Origin: Rhizobiales bacterium Y(2018)
Lineage (GTDB): Bacteria > Pseudomonadota > Alphaproteobacteria > Rhizobiales > Aestuariivirgaceae
Assembly: GCA_005502925.1 (NCBI GenBank)
Contig: SCPD01000003.1
Location: 62,001 to 126,000 of the forward strand
Reading direction: 5' to 3'
DNA length: 64,000 bases
Both the position numbers and the translations under genes were made by a program. This document shows, piece after piece, positions 63,704 through 64,000 of the stretch. Every line of letters starts with the position of its first letter. Positions within the stretch are counted from its first letter, which is position 1. Below the pieces are notes generated by a model, which ran no database searches, was not told where the DNA came from, and was given only the letters and a program-made list of their open reading frames with translations.

Positions 63704-64000
63704 TCAGCGCCCGATGGCCGCCAGGATGCGCACCCAGCTTCTGATACCGCGATGGAAGCTGGTGAGATTGTATTTCTCGTTCGGGCTGTGCAACGCGTCG
63801 TCATTGAGACCAAAGCCGACCAGCACACTGTCCATGCCGAGGATGTCCTTGAAATAGCGCACGATCGGAATCGAGCCGCCGGAGCCGATAAGGGCCGTGT
63901 CGCGCTTCCATTCCTCTTTCAGCCCCTGAGCGGTCTTGCGGATCAAGGGCGACGTTTCGGCGATCTCGGTCGCCGGGCTTCCCGAGCCATAGGCGGCAAA
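63704..64000 (-). CDS. M20-family dipeptidase, C-terminal part (5' end outside window)
   Basis: The last 98 codons of a gene that starts beyond base 64000. The C-terminus GGSIPIVRYFKDILG, VLVGFGLNDDALHSPNEKYNLTSFHRGIRSW carries the conserved His of the M20/M25/M40 peptidase metal site (DDALHSPNEK). Members cleave dipeptides or acylated amino acids. The start and first 300-400 residues are not visible. Confidence 0.88.
   Translation of the reverse strand, partial: FAAYGSGSPATEIAETSPLIRKTAQGLKEEWKRDTALIGSGGSIPIVRYFKDILGMDSVLVGFGLNDDALHSPNEKYNLTSFHRGIRSWVRILAAIGR

Overview
The window is about 64 kb of G+C-rich DNA that is almost entirely protein-coding. Gene content and style point to an alphaproteobacterium of the order Hyphomicrobiales (Rhizobiales). 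Supporting signs are the short 440-residue GluRS, a DnaX with a degenerate zinc knuckle, a REP-like double hairpin of the ATGGCCGGG...CCCGGCCAT kind, many dipeptide-type ABC transporters with associated amidases, and frequent ATGA/GTGA overlaps. The genus cannot be fixed from sequence alone. I saw no tRNA, 5S/16S/23S rRNA, insertion sequence, prophage or CRISPR array; the one RNA gene is the SRP 4.5S RNA. Both ends cut a gene: NAD+ synthetase on the left and an M20 dipeptidase on the right.

Layout. 0-3.6 kb: nadE (partial), gltX and a GST. 3.6-8.3 kb: a minus-strand GST / cytosolic PhnD-like / XRE operon, divergent across a palindrome-rich promoter from a fatty acid desaturase and an FAD oxidoreductase. 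8.5-8.9 kb: an HU-family protein. 9-16.3 kb: a dipeptide-type ABC transporter with fused ATPases, an amidase and a Tat-exported binding protein. 16.4-22.8 kb (minus): alpha/beta hydrolase, DMSP-lyase-like cupin, iron alcohol dehydrogenase, small secreted protein, DddP-like M24 protein, ornithine-cyclodeaminase-like protein and DUF1194. 23-24 kb: moaA. 24-29.5 kb: phnM divergent from phnDCE and a methyltransferase, with two Pho-box-like sites between them, then a divergent LpxL-like acyltransferase. 29.5-34 kb: a small His/Cys-rich protein, a penicillin-acylase-family Ntn hydrolase, an EamA transporter and a TauE/SafE transporter. 34.2-35.8 kb: type III PKS plus ICMT-like methyltransferase. 35.9-38.7 kb (minus): ffs, dnaX, ybaB, recR. 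38.8-40.7 kb: a small secreted protein with a duplicated Cys motif, def, fmt. 40.9-46 kb: PCu(A)C chaperone, M20 amidohydrolase, MocR regulator, PNPOx-like protein, GDPD. 46-53.8 kb: nitrilase, GntR/FCD regulator, a dipeptide-type ABC transporter and an acetamidase, tied together by two copies of one operator. 53.8-55.4 kb: glutamine amidotransferase and DUF707 protein. 55.4-59.4 kb: class GN-type sortase with its VIT/VWA target and a divergent HTH protein. 59.4-63.5 kb (minus): DUF4956, VTC polyphosphate polymerase, phytase-like protein, DUF47 and Pit, behind a Pho-box-like site.

How the genes fit together. Phosphorus is a recurring theme. The phnM/phnDCE block and the five-gene polyphosphate/phosphate-transport operon both carry Pho-box-like sequences at plausible distances, so PhoB control of both is a reasonable inference. 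Uptake plus hydrolysis of amides or peptides is the second theme: two complete Dpp-type transporters, each next to amide hydrolases of different families. The points most worth following are the Pho-box polyphosphate operon, the sortase/target pair in a Gram-negative, and the co-localised DddP-like, DddQ/L-like and iron-ADH genes that resemble parts of DMSP catabolism.
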